Below are positions 22,618 through 33,246 of a stretch of DNA of 64,000 nucleotides, piece after piece; position 1 is the first letter of the stretch; each line of letters opens with the position of its first letter. A program made the translations under genes and the position numbers. The notes below the pieces were generated by a model. It ran no database searches. It was not told where the DNA came from and saw only the letters and a program-made list of their open reading frames with translations. The DNA is from Epinephelus fuscoguttatus (taxonomy: Eukaryota > Chordata > Actinopteri > Perciformes > Serranidae), in contig NC_064756.1 of the NCBI RefSeq assembly GCF_011397635.1, forward strand, positions 16,943,817 through 17,007,816, read 5' to 3'.

Positions 22618-24920
22618 TGTTCCAATCATTGCTCTGGGTAAAACTATATAATCAGTGAAATACTGCTCACCTTCTTCTTCCTCATCTGAGGATTGGGGAG
22701 GGGTCGGACCAGGAGGGACTGATGTCGGGTTCACTGGAGCTGTATCGACATCGAATTGATTATTAAAGTATTGATTAAATTATGGATGACTTAAAACCCT
22801 GAGGTCTGCACATACTACTGATGTGCACTAACACTGTAATTGTGTATATGGTATACTATGATATAGTAAGAACTACTTTATGTAATTTGATGCCATTGTT
22901 ATTCTGACTTTTTGGGTGAAATGTATCAACAGGAATGTGAATCACTTGGGGTTAAAATTTTAAGTGCTACCTTAAATACTTAATAATAACAATAATAACA
23001 ACAACAATAATGATAACAATATTATTATTATTATTATTGCTGTTGTTGTTTTTGTTATTATGAGTAGTAGTAGTCATCATTATTATCTGCTCCAATGATT
23101 GCTAAAGATAAAACTATACAATCAATGAAATACTGCTCACCTTCTTCTTCCTCATCTGAGGGTTGGGGAGGGGTCGGACCAGGAGGGACTGATGTTGGGT
23201 TCACTGGAGCTGTATCGACATGATTATTGATTGAATTATTATGAAATTATTATTAATTACATTTTTGATTAAATTTACTTTGACTTTGAGCAGAAAATTT
23301 AGATATTTTATTGTTAATGTTGTTATTATCATTATTATTATTATTTTAAATGTTAGTCATAACAGAGTCATAATGAAGGATAAGATGCCTTTTAAGAGAC
23401 CGATTTCAAATGATATTTTGTTTTTCTTTTTTGTGGGTTTTAAGGAAAAATATGAGATTAATAAAGACTGAAAAGAATTGTAGTTTATAGTTGTTTGATC
23501 TGTCCAAAGCTGCACAACATTTAGGTATACAAGTGATTTTACAGACAGAAATCTGGATAATTTAGACCATTTTTGGTTGAGCGATACTTTTTTAGATTTA
23601 AGATATATGGTGTTAATTAGTTTCCAAGTCATAGAGAAGGACGTGGTGCCTTTTAAGGGTCAGATTTCATTATGTTTTGTCCATCGTTCTGTCATATTTC
23701 AAATGATATTTTGTTTTTCTTTTTGTGGCTTTTATGGAAATAAATATGGGACTAATAAATACTGAACAGCATTACAGTTTACAATTTAACTCACCACAGT
23801 CGTTCCCTGAGACAGCATATGAATGAAGTTGTATCAGCATGTCATCTCTTGATGTCATCAGGAAACATGCTGTATTGCTGTGGGGAAAAATGCAAAGCTG
23901 ATCACAAATCTGTGTTGAATCAGATGTCCCATCAGTTATGTGTTGCTACATAGTGTTTTTAAAGTAAATATTTTTCAAATGACAGAAATATGCTGGCTCA
24001 TTATGTTTTCTATGGCCACGAGTCCACACAACAGATATTTACGGTTTATAAAATGTGAAGTATTGGCAGGTGGGATCTTCAGTACAGAGTCTCCTGCAGT
24101 CAGCAACAGTCGTCACGTTGTGTTTGGGTTGACCTTTTGCAAACGTAATATAATGCGACTCTGAACAACCTGATAAATAAAAACATAGAAGAATCCAGAA
24201 AAATAGTTAGAGTCAGAGTGCAGACAGATTTCTTTAACTTCCTCATTATTCATTTCCTCTATGTGAATTTGTTAAATCCATGTCTCCTGCAAACATGCTA
24301 ATAAAGTGTTTTAAGTGCACACATCTTATTGGGCTTCATGCCAGGAATTAAGTTCAAGTAGTAAGTGACACTCTGACAGTCTGTCATGTGGGAGACCAAG
24401 TTCATTTCAACATGAAATGATTCCCTCAGCTGTGACAATATAAGTCATCCTGCTCCTCTGACATTAGCTTCATTTAAGGAAACTGGGTATTTCGACATTT
24501 GAAAAGCGTGTGAATTTAAAAACAGAGGAACTCTAAATAATGTTTTAATATGTTTGAGGAGATAACACAGCTTGTCAAATGATTAAAGTGCTTACCTACT
24601 GACACATAAAGATGCACACATTCAGTCTTTCTGGAATCATAGCAGAGGTTGATCTGATCATTCTCTCGCGTAAAGCTGGTAATGGTCAGGTCGCTGTCAG
24701 TCACTGTGACTCCGGGGAGGCTGGCATTATTGGGCTTACACCTGCCTGAAACACACTGACACTTGCTGCCTCCTCTGCCACAGTATTTAATGGTCCGATC
24801 TTTAGGAAATGGGAAAGTGGCACTGCTTCCCTCCAGCAGCCACACCTGTCTTTCTAAAACATATGTTGCTGCAACATGACACATACCCAGCAGCAGCAAG
24901 AGATGGATGAACTGTGCCAT
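21573..24920 (-). CDS. Gene A: secreted Ig-like/PAN-Apple protein with four stalk exons and no lectin domain
   Basis: Spliced model (minus): 24920-24596, 24169-24043, 23877-23795, 23209-23141, 22739-22671, 22282-22214, 21815-21741, 21607-21573. All introns are GT-AG, and the total is 852 bases, 283 residues, with no stop inside. Residues 1-19 are a signal peptide (MAQFIHLLLLLGMCHVAA). About 20-109 is an Ig-V-like domain with six Cys (start EGSSATFPFP, later LTITSFTREN), reminiscent of pIgR/CD300 V domains but lacking the usual first Cys. About 110-178 is a PAN/Apple domain (VADCRRLCTEDPTCQYF, then SGNDC). 179-272 are four stalk repeats (PVNPTSVPPGPTPPQPSDEE). The last exon adds a short tail. 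The start ATG follows an acceptor (24925) after a 5' non-coding exon. No transmembrane segment is seen. Function is unknown; secreted recognition or adhesion is an inference. Confidence 0.6.
21644..21690. repeat. (ATT)n microsatellite
   Basis: A pure trinucleotide run in the last coding intron of gene A. Similar ATT/CAT runs accompany each stalk-exon unit (about 22060-22160, 22560-22620, 23010-23070) and the gene B introns. Confidence 0.9.
21741..23230 (-). repeat. Tandem array of about 465-bp units, each carrying one stalk exon
   Basis: Four stalk exons (75, 69, 69 and 69 bases) recur every 457-473 bases, together with their flanking introns, the 170-bp intronic repeat and an ATT-rich run. 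Every exon is symmetrical phase 1-1, so copy number can change without breaking the reading frame. Confidence 0.85.
24043..24169 (-). other. Exon 3 of gene A, first part of the PAN/Apple domain
   Basis: 127 bases between TTTATCAG and GTAAAT splice signals. It encodes GCSES... through VADCRRLCTEDPTCQYF. Equivalent exons, also 127 bases, are 48547-48673 (gene B) and 57226-57352 (gene C). The second half of the domain is an 83-base exon: 23795-23877, 48299-48381 and 56978-57060. Confidence 0.7.
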
Positions 24921-24925
24921 GGCTT
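24596..24925 (-). other. Exon 2 of gene A: start codon, signal peptide and Ig-like domain
   Basis: The acceptor GGTTTCAG precedes the exon and the donor GTAAGC follows a G left in phase 1. Homologous exons are 49050-49379 (B) and 58157-58498 (C). The C version has a short insertion near its end (SSPSRQPGL). Confidence 0.7.
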
Positions 24926-25309
24926 CTGAAACCAAAGAAAAAAGTTTACAGATTAAGGAGAGAAGTGCACAGCACACCATGGATCCAGATTTAGCTCATC
25001 TATTCATGGGAATATAATTTGCATATTTCAACTTGCAGCAACATTAGTTGGGAACGTAATATGCAATATGTTGAAGTAAAAATATTTAAGAGTCTTGATT
25101 TTTCTTGATTTTCTAATGTGACAAACATGCACCTAATGTGTAATAACACACTAATTAATCTATAATTTCCATGCACAACTTTTCTACATCAAAATAAAAA
25201 TATCTAAGTCTAAATATATCTACTTGTATTAAGCTGTTCTACATGATGAAACACCAAAATGACAGTATCCCTCTGATGTTAATGCTGTATGAATTCATCA
25301 AAAACTTAC

Positions 25310-25370
25310 CCAATAAATGAAGACTTGTGGCTCTGTAAAATGTGTTTGGAGGGTGGGTAGGGAAATGTGA
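25310..25370 (-). other. 5' non-coding exon of gene A
   Basis: A segment ending ...TTATTGG before GTAAGT, lying downstream of a TATA box and conserved in genes B (to 49763) and C (to 58882). The 5' end is estimated from the TATA distance. Confidence 0.45.
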
Positions 25371-25393
25371 ACCGGAGTCTTCACTGTGCATCA

Positions 25394-25400
25394 CTTTATA
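25394..25400 (-). promoter_or_regulatory. TATA box of gene A
   Basis: TATAAAG on the minus strand, about 85-90 bases before the donor of the 5' non-coding exon, with the same surroundings in genes B and C. Confidence 0.55.
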
Positions 25401-25520
25401 GAGCTGTTTACCTCCTCCGCCTTTTGGCCAAAGAAACACCCACACCAGAGTGCTCATTTGTTTATAGGGGATTGAGAGTGACTTTTAATTTTGGGGGGAG
25501 GTTATGTTAAGTCTAAAGAC

Positions 25521-26220
25521 CAGTGGCGTGCACAGACTTTTTGAGGGGCAGGGGCAAAAAGAAAAAAAAGGGCACATACAGCCACTGCAGAGGGCACTAA
25601 GTTCCACATGTTTTCAAGGGCACTTTCGACATGTTTACATGTTATACAAATGGCACATTATATAGCCTTAAAACAGACTAACTAGACAGACTACTCAAGT
25701 TAGTTTGTAGTTAGGATCAGCATCCATGAGAACTATGTAGATTCAACGTTGGACTGTGAAGAACACACAGAGACATGCATGTATGAAGGAAATAAATCCC
25801 TGGGGGGGTCTGGGGCTCCTCCCCCAGAACATTTTCAATTAAGTAGATGCCATTTCCTGTATTCTAGTGCATTTTAACACCATAGTAGCTCCAGATTGGC
25901 TCCAGAGATGGCACTTGAGCGTGCGCTTTGGCTCCCAGGAGGGCTCTTTAGCATGCGTTTTGGCTCCCAGGAGGGCACTTTAGCGTGCATTTTTCAACAA
26001 TTGGGCCACGAAGGGGGGCAACTGCCCCCGCTGCGTATTTAAGTGACCTTTGTCAGATTTGATGATTTAGTCACAGAATTTCCCAAAAAGTGTTTTTCTT
26101 TCACAAATGTGGAAATGAAATTGCGTTAAAATGTACAAAATAGTTAAATATATCTTGCCTGGCCGGGCAGCTCTCTGGGTGCTCAGCACCCCTAACCCTC
26201 TGATCCTAGAATCGCCCCTG
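25521..26220. mobile_element. hAT-like non-autonomous DNA element(s)
   Basis: Begins CAGTGGCGTGCACAGAC and ends ...AGAATCGCCCCTG, imperfect inverted ends of the CAGNGGCG type used by hAT elements. The left insertion site is visible by comparison with gene C, where TCTAAAGAC continues into ACTGTCAG (59081-59100). An internal GGGGGGCAACTGCCCCC may mark a junction of two such elements. No transposase frame was found. Confidence 0.5.
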
Positions 26221-27290
26221 TTGTGAATGCTGGGTGTCTCCTGATGGTGGTTGGTGGTGTCAGACAGCATTTTGACCAGAATGAGACTGTGACAGCAGTT
26301 TAACTGCTGGAAGATGGTGAAGGGGTTCAGGTGGTAGCTCATCAGTTTGATGTGTCTCCAAGTGTGCTGAGCCGACTATGGAGACGTTACTGACAGACTG
26401 AGCAGTACAGCATGAGACAAGGACAAGGTTGTTTGACAACACCCACACAAGACCGTTATCTCATCACCTTGTCTCATCCTCAGGTGTACAGCTCAGTCCT
26501 TATAACACAATAAATCAGCAAAATGTACATTTTGACTTTGATGTTAAAACCTACAATATTTTTGAGGCTTTGGATGCACACAAATCAACATTACAGACAC
26601 TTATGTGTTAACCTTTTGGTTTGTCTGTGTATTGTTTCTGTCTGACGTTCTTTGGAAACATGTTTCTTCCACTGTATTCAGTGTTTGCAACAGGATCTAC
26701 CCATATTAAAATAAATGATAGAGGTCTCTCAAAAGCTAAAAACACCAGTTCCCTGTTTCCACGAACTTCATGCAAATCCAAGTTGAGAAACCTAACAGTG
26801 AGGAGGTTTTTTCAGTCCTACAGGATGCAAATATCTGCTCTCTGGGTGATGCTTTTTAGTTATCAAGAAGGAAATGTAAATGTATTGGCTTATGTGAGCA
26901 GCGTACATGAGAAAATGCTCTTTTTGTTGAAGGTGCTAGTTGTACAGGAAAGCTGCTGAGGTCACAGTCTTGTTGACATTCAAGTCTTTTTAAAGAGAGA
27001 CCTGGTCAGGAAGGCAGCATTAAATATATTAAAAACTGTAAATTAGACGCAAAAGCACAAAATGTTTTCAATGTGTTATTTAAAAGACAAATCCATTTAC
27101 CACTTATACTGAATAACTGCCACCATTTGACTTTGGCCAGTGCAGAGTCAATGAGCTGGTTAACACGATGGACCTGAAGTATGATTCAATAATAAAGTGT
27201 AATGTATTGACAAAATTATACGAGAGTAAACAGGACGACATAAGATTGCAGATTACCAGCAACCACTTGGACAGCTGTATTACGATAATA
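26221..27290 (+). repeat. Repeat X, copy 1 (upstream of gene A), with a Tc1 relic
   Basis: A roughly 1-kb unit found at least seven times in the window. Near its start, translation on the plus strand gives a damaged Tc1 helix-turn-helix: VVAHQFDVSPSVLSRLWRRY, then RQGQG...TTPTQDRYL, with in-frame stops. X lies 0.3-0.9 kb upstream of each lectin-family promoter, in divergent orientation. The rest of X has no gene that I can support. Confidence 0.7.
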
Positions 27291-27473
27291 ACTTCAGAGC
27301 TGTCATGATGCAAATGACCGATTTCACATGCACTCACGCTGTCACAAATAATACTGACTGACATTCTGCTCCAGAAGCTTAGCTTGCTATTTGTTGCAGG
27401 GGGACAGCGTCGTGGTAATTTGCTCCAAATCCTGCCCTGCCTCTGGGTTTATTTGTAGAGCAGGAGCTGAGCA

Positions 27474-28016
27474 TCAACAGCTTTCTGGTCCTCCTTCCTT
27501 CTCTTTCTCAGTGTCAAAGATCTCTTCCTCCTGGTGACGGGGCCTCCTCAGCTTCTTCTTCTTCTTCTTGAAGTAGGCATCTTTCAGATTTTTGGGGCTC
27601 TTCGTGCCAGAGATGTCAATTTTGGTGTTAGTGGCAATGCAGAACTTCTGGCGAGCCCTGCGCAGGGGTACTCTGGTCACGACAAGAGGTCCAGTGACGG
27701 GCAGGGGACCACTTGAGAGCTGCTTCAGGAACACCACGCGCTTTCCACGGTGGTGACCAGTAAACAGAATGAGGACAGTTTCTGGGGTGATGGAGCTGCG
27801 CAGCTTCCTCTTGTGCTGACTGAAAGGCTTCTTCCCCTGGCTCTTCAGCTTATGGGGAACATCCTCTGTGGGGTAGCAGCGAGGCATTTTGCGTAGCTTG
27901 ACAACACAAGAGCCTCCATTCTTGTCTCCTCCAACTGTCTTGACAACAGTTGCCTGGGGCTTTGCATTCAGCTTTTTCTCCACCTTGGTCTCAGCGGTCT
28001 TGGTGGCAATAGTCAC
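27474..28016 (-). pseudogene. rpl6: Ribosomal protein L6 retrocopy
   Basis: An intronless 180-codon frame matching the central and C-terminal parts of eukaryotic large-subunit protein eL6: [78 protein letters not shown] and [15 protein letters not shown]. The N-terminal basic region and the last residues of L6 are missing, and the frame ends in unrelated residues, so it is a 5'- and 3'-truncated processed pseudogene. Two more damaged copies lie in the palindrome arms (32902-33241 and 36823-37162). The copy is still open, which suggests a recent origin. Confidence 0.88.
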
Positions 28017-28082
28017 TCTGCATCCCTCAAACTAACTATTTACCATCCCCTGATTTTGTTTTGAAGCTGCCAATAACTACCA

Positions 28083-28215
28083 ACATTTTGTGATGGATGA
28101 CTGAAAACCCTGAGGTCTGCACATACTACTGATGCACACTAACACTGTAATTGTGTATATGGTATACTATGATATAGTAAGAACTACTTTATGTGATTTG
28201 ATGCCATTGTTATGG
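28083..28215. repeat. Copy of the 170-bp intronic repeat of the lectin array
   Basis: Carries the shared GATGACT...CCCTGAGGTCTGCACATACTAC...TTTGATGCCATTGTT sequence found in the gene A and B introns, here outside any gene copy. Confidence 0.75.
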
Positions 28216-28849
28216 TCAGGGACCAATATGTATTAAATTATTTTAGTTAACATGCATGCTTTAAATTTAAGTTAAATATTTCCTACAGTGGCAGAGACGC
28301 ATGCTGTGAATTTCAGTTAAATATGGCCTGCACTGACAGAGGAATTTGTGGGGTTTTTTTTATTCAGTTTAAATTGATTTGGCCTCTTATGTTGTTTGTG
28401 CTGTATACTGTGTGTATACAAGCTTGCAGGGAGGCTACTGCATCCATTCATTTGTCTGTTCATTTGTTGTGTATGGATTTGTCCTGCATTTTTTTCAGTG
28501 TGCAGACATGTGGGGTGTATCATATACAGACCTTTGAATGTGTATTTATTCTTGTGTTGTATAATATGCTTTGATGCCATGCTTTCTATCTTGCAGAGTC
28601 ACTGTGTTACTTCAGTTTTGAAAGGAGCTGATGGTTTACTTGCTTTGATTTATCTTTATTCAATAAGGGAACATCATGTTACTCTTTGATGTGTATTTAC
28701 ATTTATATGGGATGTGTTCTTTATATATAGTCTATGGGAAACTGTAAATTATCTAATGATTGCAAAATCATCTAAAATCATCATTTATCTAAAATGATTG
28801 CAATTAATGATCACAAATGTTTAAATAATGACAGTGGGTCTGGTTGAAT
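28216..28849. other. Stretch without a recognised gene
   Basis: AT-rich sequence with short open frames only (for example 28323-28574) and no splice-supported coding, RNA gene or transposon end that I recognise. Confidence 0.5.
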
Positions 28850-29124
28850 GTGATAATAATGTGCAGTGGGCAGTGGAAGAACTATTGGTTTCCGTTTGTG
28901 GTGACTGCTGACTGAGATAAGGGATGAGATTAAATAGATCCTGGAATTTAGCCTGGTCTGGAGCAGGCTAGCTCCACAGATTAAATCTCCATGGTAACTT
29001 ATGTCATAACATATCCCGCTTTCCACTATACTGCTTTTGTGCAGCCGGATCACGGATAAGTTGAGCCAGGATAACCAAGATATCCCGGCCTAATCCCTTA
29101 TCCTAGTTTTGTGCAATAGGCCCC
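28850..29124. mobile_element. End of a PIF-Harbinger/ISL2EU-like element
   Basis: The right end, read in reverse, is GGCCTATTGCACAAAACTAG followed by GATAAGG and GGGATATC-type repeats. This is the style of terminus I associate with fish ISL2EU/Harbinger elements, and imperfect inverted matches (GATAAGGGAT) lie near 28917. No transposase is present. Confidence 0.35.
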
Positions 29125-29273
29125 TGGCCCTTAACCTGTCCTGCACCGTGCTCAGTCATGTCACTGTGGGAGAGGGAGGTGGGACGAGTTATCTGTGCGC
29201 ATCTCAGGTAGGTAGCGGTTGTGACTGATAGACAACAAGAGGTCATAATTTCTCAAATTATTGGGTTATCATC

Positions 29274-29349
29274 ATGAAAAGACCATCCAAGCCCTCAGGT
29301 GCGACATACAGAAAGCAGAGAAAGGAGGAGGCGGAGGTCCCAGTATCGA
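29274..29349 (+). pseudogene. First exon of an hAT/ZMYM-type transposase-like gene
   Basis: Encodes MKRPSKPSGATYRKQRKEEA..., resembling the basic N-terminus (MKRP.KPSGA..RK.RKE) of fish hAT-derived zinc-finger MYM/TTF-type proteins, and runs to a possible donor GTATGT. A possible second exon starts after TTACTTACAG at 29566 (DFDTDPTLS). Nothing downstream continues the gene, so it is a fragment. Family assignment is by memory of sequence style and is tentative. Confidence 0.35.
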
Positions 29350-29547
29350 AGTATGTCGTCTTTTATGACATTAAAAAATGCCGTTTGACTTTTCATTTGT
29401 ACGAGCTAGCAGCTTGCGAAGCTGAAATCAAGCAAAGTTGCCTAATAATGCTACTGTAGATAACGATGTGATCGATGCCAAGGATTGAGTTAAGCTGCTG
29501 AGCTGGTTTATTGTTGTTTTTATCTGGTGAACTACTGGCTGCTTAGT

Positions 29548-29888
29548 GCTCCACCTCTTACTTACAGATTTTGACACAGACCCCACTCTCAGTGCGCACA
29601 GTACAGGTGCAGGGGCAGGGCAGATGAAAAATTTTGAGGAACAGGGGTGCAAAGTGTATTTCTTTCTTGCTTGCTTGCTTGCTTTCTCTCTTTCTATCTT
29701 TTTTGCTGTATTTGTTCATTTGTTACCTCCGGAAAAAAATAGGATGGGCGCCCACTGGCGAATTTTTATTATTATTATTTTTTATTTTATTTTCATTTTT
29801 TTCCCAGCACCCACCAGACAATGTGACGCCCTAGGCGACCGCCTATATCGCCTATGCCTTAAGACAGCCCTGCTCCACCTCTTACTTA
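29548..29888. mobile_element. 307-bp insert between 17-bp direct repeats
   Basis: GCTCCACCTCTTACTTA occurs exactly at 29548-29564 and 29872-29888. Between them lies sequence ending in GGCGACCGCCTATATCGCC...AGACAGCCCT, of hAT terminal style, with simple-sequence stretches. Seventeen bases is too long for an hAT duplication (8 bp). A retrotransposed or duplicated segment is therefore also possible. Confidence 0.4.
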
Positions 29889-30754
29889 GCACATTAGATA
29901 TTGTGCTAAAGGTGGTTAATAAATGGGGACAACTGTAAAACTAATGTGTAACTATATAACTATAGTGCAACCTCTTTTATTGTAGCAATGCATAAACACA
30001 ACTAGATAATAATTCATGGTATGTTGAACACATCACTGGTGCAAGTAGTCTGTCTGCTGCAGCTACATGTTTTGCTTGTACTGTACAGTAATAGGTAATA
30101 AATCTACTCTACATCTACGGCTGGATTCAGCACACCACCTCACTACCTCACGACTTCCAGTGAGACACAGCTTGAAGCAGGTGAGTTCTGTAATTGTATG
30201 TTGCTGCTGCAGGCATGTTTCTAATGTAAATATGGCCAAATCCAGACACATTTTGGTATAATTCTATCAAATATAATATCACAATAATCACATCACTTAC
30301 ACATACAACTCATCCTGGCCTGTACATCTGGAATGTTTTTGTCCATTTGTCCGCACATGGAGGCAATGAAAGTCTATTTTTACAATGCCAATAAGTTGGC
30401 CAAAACTTTAAACATTTCTAAACCTCCACAGTGACAGAAAACAATGGGAACTGTAGCTTGCACACAGATCCTAATTTTCATTTTAATGCAATATTGCCAC
30501 ATATTTGACTTTCATTCAAGTCCATTCAAGAATACCAACAGTATCTATTATTAAAATCTGTCTGACAAACTTCTATTATTATTAAAAGTAGCACAATAAA
30601 ATATGTTTGATGACAAATACAATTTACAGAGGAAATATGACCTATCTCAAAGTATGATCAAAGTAGAGTGCAACTACCAATATTTATTCAAGTTGTCAAC
30701 AGGACATATTAAAGCTAGAATAGCTAATCCCCCTTCAAAAAAAAATCTGTTAAC
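29889..30754. other. Stretch without a recognised gene
   Basis: AT-rich DNA. I see no splice-supported frame, RNA gene or clear element end. Confidence 0.45.
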
Positions 30755-30815
30755 TAGGCGGGGGCGCCAAACCCGAATCCAACCTAGGGCACCAAAATGG
30801 CTAGAGCCGGCTGTG

Positions 30816-31771
30816 GGTGTCAGACAGCATTTTGACCAGACTGAGACTGTGACAGCAGTTTAACTGCTGGAAGATGGTGAAGGGGTTCAGGTGGTAGCTC
30901 ATCAGTTTGATGTGTCTCCAAGTGTGCTGAGCCGACTATGGAGACGTTACTGACAGACTGAGCAGTACAGCATGAGACAAGGACAAGGTTGTTTGACAAC
31001 ACCCACACAAGACCGTTATCTCATCACCTTGTCTCATCCTCAAGCGTACAGCTCAGTCCTTACAACACAATAAATCAGCAAAATGTATATTTTGACTTTG
31101 ATGTTAAAACCTACAATATTTTTGAGGCTTTGGATGCACACAAATCAACATTACAGTCACTTATGTGTTAACCTTTTGGTTTGTCTGTGTGTTGTTTCTG
31201 TCTGACATTCTTTGGAAACATGTTTCTTCCACTGTATTCAGTGTTTGCAACAGGATCTACCCATGTTAAAATAAATGATAGAGGCCTCTGTGTCCATCCA
31301 AAAGCTAAAAACACCAGTTCCCTGTTTCCACGAACTTCATGCAAATCCAAGTTGAGAAACCTAACAGTGAGGAGGTTTTTTCAGTCCTACAGGATGCAAA
31401 TATCTGCCCTCTGGGTGATGCTTTTTAGTTATCAAGAAGGAAATGGAAATGTTTGGCTTATGTGAGCAGCGTACATGAGAAAATGCTTCTTTTGTTGAAG
31501 GTGCTAGTTGTACAGGAAAGCTGCTGAGGTCACAGTCTTGTTGACATTCAAGTCTTTTTAAAGAGAGACCTGGTCAAGAAGGCAGCATTAAATATATTAA
31601 AAACTATAAATTAGACGCAAAAGCACAAAATGTTTTCAATGTGTTATTTAAAAGACAAATCCATTTACCACTTATACTGAATAACTGCCACCATTTGACT
31701 TTGGGCAGTTGAGAGTCAATGAGCTGGTTAACACGATGGACCTGAAGTATGATTCAATAATAAAGTGTAAT
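30816..31771 (+). repeat. Repeat X, copy 2
   Basis: X on the plus strand with the Tc1 helix-turn-helix relic at its start. It is interrupted at 31772 by an hAT element and resumes at 32802-32885. Confidence 0.75.
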
Positions 31772-32801
31772 CAGTGCTTAATTTGAGCCGGAACGTACTG
31801 GAACACGTACCAGGATCTTTTCAGAAAAGGTCCTGGTGCGTTCCGGAGCTAATTTGCATGGGTCTAGAACTTTTCACATCTAAAAACTACATACAGTATT
31901 GGCTGATGTCACTGGTGTTGCAGGGTATACTGGTGATGGTATAGACCGCGGACCAGCATTTTACTCGCATTTGCAACTACAAATAGTTTTGTGCGCGCAA
32001 ATTAAATCATTCAGCACACTGGTTGAGAACAGATTTCAACCAGCAGCAGAAAGGAAAATCAAATCCTGCCGGTTGTGGGTTGAACGGGGGTCACAGACAG
32101 GATACGGCAGTCAAATACGGCGGAGGCTCATAGTGCTCCGCGCCGCAACACAACGGCTTACCAGCGAGTCCGACTCCAGGTCCAGTAATTTCCCCTTCTT
32201 GGTGTCATGACTGCCCAGTAGTACCTGGACAACTGAGCCATGGCGGCACACAGGTATATGGCGTGTCAGAGGAGAAACGAGCCGTTCACATTTCTCTTTG
32301 TGGCAGGTAACGGTCCACAAACCTCACCGCACTTTAGGGACTGTTCTTTACTTATGAAGGGACTGTTCTTACTTGTCAGGGGAGGAGGGTGGCTGGATGA
32401 TTTTTATTTCATTTTGATCCCCCCTATGTTGATCACTTATTGATGCTGTTTTTGAAGTATGAATAAGTCAATAAATAATTTATTCCATTGAAATATCATT
32501 GATGTATTATAGAAAAGTGATTTATCTTTTCATAAATGACAAAAGGCACATCTGCCTAAATTTTGCTGTGGTATCCTGATACTACTCAGAACCATGATAC
32601 TTTCACTGGTATCATACCGTGGGTCCCAATTTTGGTACCGTGACAACACTAGATGTCACAACCATTCCATTCGGAGTCGCACAGTGAGGCAGCTCGGGTG
32701 CTGCTTAAAAAAGTGTTCCCCCACTTTTGGGAGTGGGGGAACACTGCTCTCTCAGAGGCCCAAAGTGTTCCCCTACTTCTAATTTTACAAATTAAGCACT
32801 G
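31772..32801. mobile_element. hAT-type non-autonomous transposon (left arm copy)
   Basis: 1030 bp with inverted ends CAGTGCTTAATTT...AAATTAAGCACTG and a perfect 8-bp target duplication AGTGTAAT (31764-31771 and 32802-32809), the hallmark of hAT. The X copies elsewhere show the empty site (for example near 27200). No transposase is encoded; short open frames (31899-32210) show no recognisable domain. Confidence 0.88.
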
Positions 32802-32901
32802 AGTGTAATGTATTGACAAAATTATATGAGAGTAAACAGGACGACATAAGATTGCAGATTACCAGAACAGCTGTATTACAGTAGAGCTGTTCATGCTGTT
32901 C

Positions 32902-33241
32902 ACGGCAAGAGGGCCAGTGATGAGCAAGGGACCACTTGAGAGCTGCTTCAGGAACACCACACGCTTTCCACGGTGGTGACCAGTAAACAGAATGAGGACA
33001 GTTTCTGGGGTCATGGAGCTGCGCAGCTTCCTCTTGTGCTGACTGAAAGGCTTCTTCCCGTGACTCTTCATCTTACAGGGAACATCCTCTGTGGGGTAGC
33101 AGCGAGGCATTTTGCGTAGCTTGATAACACAAGAGCCTCCATTCTTGTCTCCTCCAACTGTCTTGACAACAGTTGCCCGGGGCTTTGTATTCAGCTTTTT
33201 CTCCACCTTGGTCTCAGTGGTCTTGGTGGCAATAGTCACTC
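32902..33241 (-). pseudogene. rpl6: Truncated RPL6 retrocopy (left arm)
   Basis: Matches the first two thirds of the 27474-28016 retrocopy, from [13 protein letters not shown] to [16 protein letters not shown], then runs into X sequence. The C-terminal part of L6 has been removed at this junction. The same junction is present in the right arm. Confidence 0.85.
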
Positions 33242-33246
33242 CGCAT

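Noticed and set aside
21644-23070. Asn- or Ile-repeat frames through ATT runs
   Set aside because: Microsatellite translations within introns of gene A.
26429-26611. A conserved short frame (MFDNTHTRPLSHHL...) in every X copy, and the opposite-strand frame MWVLSNNLVL...
   Set aside because: It overlaps the decayed Tc1 helix-turn-helix and its reverse strand. Conservation follows the repeat as a whole.
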